Assembly (NCBI GenBank): GCA_036494815.1
Contig: DASXNV010000035.1
Coordinates: 1-64,000, forward strand
Direction: 5' to 3'
DNA length: 64,000 nucleotides
From: Poindextera sp036494815
GTDB lineage: Bacteria; Pseudomonadota; Alphaproteobacteria; Caulobacterales; Caulobacteraceae
This document shows, piece after piece, positions 63,264 to 64,000 of the stretch (within the stretch, counting starts at the first letter, position 1; every line of letters begins with the position of its first letter). The notes under the pieces are model-generated. The model worked only from the letters and a program-made list of their open reading frames with translations, ran no database searches and was not told where the DNA came from. Position numbers and translations under genes: made by a program.

Positions 63264-64000
63264 TCAGGCCGGCTCGCGCTCCACCACGTTGCGAAGCGCC
63301 CCCACGCCCTCAACGATGGCTTCAACGACTTCCCCGGGATTCAGATAGCGCCCCGTACCCTGGCCGACCCCATTGGGCGTGCCAGTGAACATGATGTCAC
63401 CACACTCTAGGCTCGACCGCTCGTCCGCGAACCGGATCAAGTGTTCGACCGGCCAGGTCATATCGCCCGACGAGCCGTCCTGACGCACATCGCCGTCGAC
63501 CTTGAGGATCAGCCTCAGGACAGGCTGACCCGGCGGAAATTCGTCGCGGGTGACGATCCAGGGCCCGACACCCGTCGTGCGGTCCTGACTCTTGGCGCCG
63601 AAGAGGTCCATCCCAATCCCGGCAGGCCCGCTGCGTTGCACGTCGCGCGCGCTGACGTCATTGCCCACCGTGTAGCCGAGGACCGACGAGAGCGGATCGC
63701 TGTGATCCACGCGCTCCGCGCCGATTACGGCCACAAGTTCGACCTCGTGGTCCAGTTCATGGGTCAATGGCGGATAGCGAATGGGATCGTTAGCCCCGAT
63801 CAGGGCGCCATAGGACTTCAGGAACGCCACCGGCTGGGCGGGCGCCGCCACCCCAAATTCCACCAGGTGCTTGGCGTAGTTAGCGCCGACGATCACCACC
63901 TTGTTGGCCTTTTCGACCGGCGGGAGCAATCGAACATCGGCCAAAGGCTGCGCCTCGCCCACCAGGCGCAAAGCCGCCTCCCCTTCACCGCGGGTGACGG
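63264..64000 (-). CDS. fumarylacetoacetate hydrolase family protein (3), 5' end outside window
   Basis: The frame is open to the window end (upstream residues VTRGEGEAA), so the true start lies beyond 64000. The visible 245 residues contain VVIVGANYAKHLVEFG, metal-site region LDHEVELVAVIG, YTVGNDVSARDVQ and MFTGTPNGVGQGTGRYLNPGE, a full FAH core. Paralogous to the copies at 52683 and 57979. It converges on the oxygenase beta gene and is ended by a strong terminator. Probably another acylpyruvate hydrolase or isomerase/decarboxylase step. Confidence 0.9.
   Translation of the reverse strand, partial: VTRGEGEAALRLVGEAQPLADVRLLPPVEKANKVVIVGANYAKHLVEFGVAAPAQPVAFLKSYGALIGANDPIRYPPLTHELDHEVELVAVIGAERVDHSDPLSSVLGYTVGNDVSARDVQRSGPAGIGMDLFGAKSQDRTTGVGPWIVTRDEFPPGQPVLRLILKVDGDVRQDGSSGDMTWPVEHLIRFADERSSLECGDIMFTGTPNGVGQGTGRYLNPGEVVEAIVEGVGALRNVVEREPA

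Noticed and set aside
1..64000. CRISPR arrays, tRNA/rRNA genes, insertion sequences, phage genes
   Set aside because: None seen; no regularly spaced repeats, transposase or integrase motifs, or cloverleaf-like segments.

Overview
The window is GC-rich, densely coding DNA with short intergenic gaps, alphaproteobacterial in style. Within that class it resembles Caulobacterales or Sphingomonadales (DUF2889 and DUF6351 proteins, NodT-type outer-membrane factor, many SDRs and CoA-transferases); this assignment is inferred from gene content, not from a marker gene. No rRNA, tRNA, CRISPR array, intact insertion sequence or replication origin was seen.

Layout. 1-6290: 5' part of a thiolase-like lipid-transfer gene, a fused two-domain CoA-transferase, a DUF2889 gene broken by a one-base frameshift, and a TetR regulator. 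6291-9622: an 874-residue Gly/Ala-repeat protein in gene-poor DNA, then a LysR remnant. 9606-18714: an RND efflux operon with a divergent TetR regulator and a clear operator, a glutathione peroxidase and a DHA2 MFS pump. 18715-19404: no convincing gene. 19405-26731: a coupled trio of alpha/beta hydrolases (two paralogues plus DUF6351), an amidohydrolase and a VOC protein. 26751-41397: a GntR regulator with two DNA-binding heads, divergent from ten same-strand genes (GMC oxidoreductase, aldehyde dehydrogenase, MDR dehydrogenase, MFS pump, amidohydrolase, GST, two type-B carboxylesterases, SDR, exported methyltransferase). 41654-47730: limonene-epoxide-hydrolase-like protein, five consecutive SDRs and an amidase. 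47998-57096: SDR, second fused CoA-transferase, two VOC proteins, FAH-family hydrolase, TetR, amidohydrolase and SDR. 57140-64000: a ring-cleavage module (ferredoxin, SDR, extradiol dioxygenase, FAH hydrolase, SDR) divergent from both subunits of a Rieske ring-hydroxylating dioxygenase, then a further FAH hydrolase cut by the window end.

How it may work. The right end holds most of an aerobic aromatic pathway: dihydroxylation by the Rieske oxygenase fed by a 3Fe/4Fe-type ferredoxin, dehydrogenation by an SDR, extradiol cleavage, and FAH-type hydrolysis or decarboxylation. The mix of an unusual ferredoxin, BphC-type dioxygenase, FAH enzymes, SDRs and an SCP-x/thiolase-like protein resembles the diterpenoid (dit) clusters. 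CoA-transferases, esterases, amidohydrolases and alcohol/aldehyde dehydrogenases could process side chains, esters and acids. Efflux pumps, glutathione peroxidase and GST suggest protection from a toxic hydrophobic substrate. The substrate cannot be read from the sequence. Recurrent oddities are SDRs without the catalytic Tyr (two Tyr-to-His, two lacking both Tyr and Lys) and two fused CoA-transferases that keep the catalytic Asp only in the C-terminal half.
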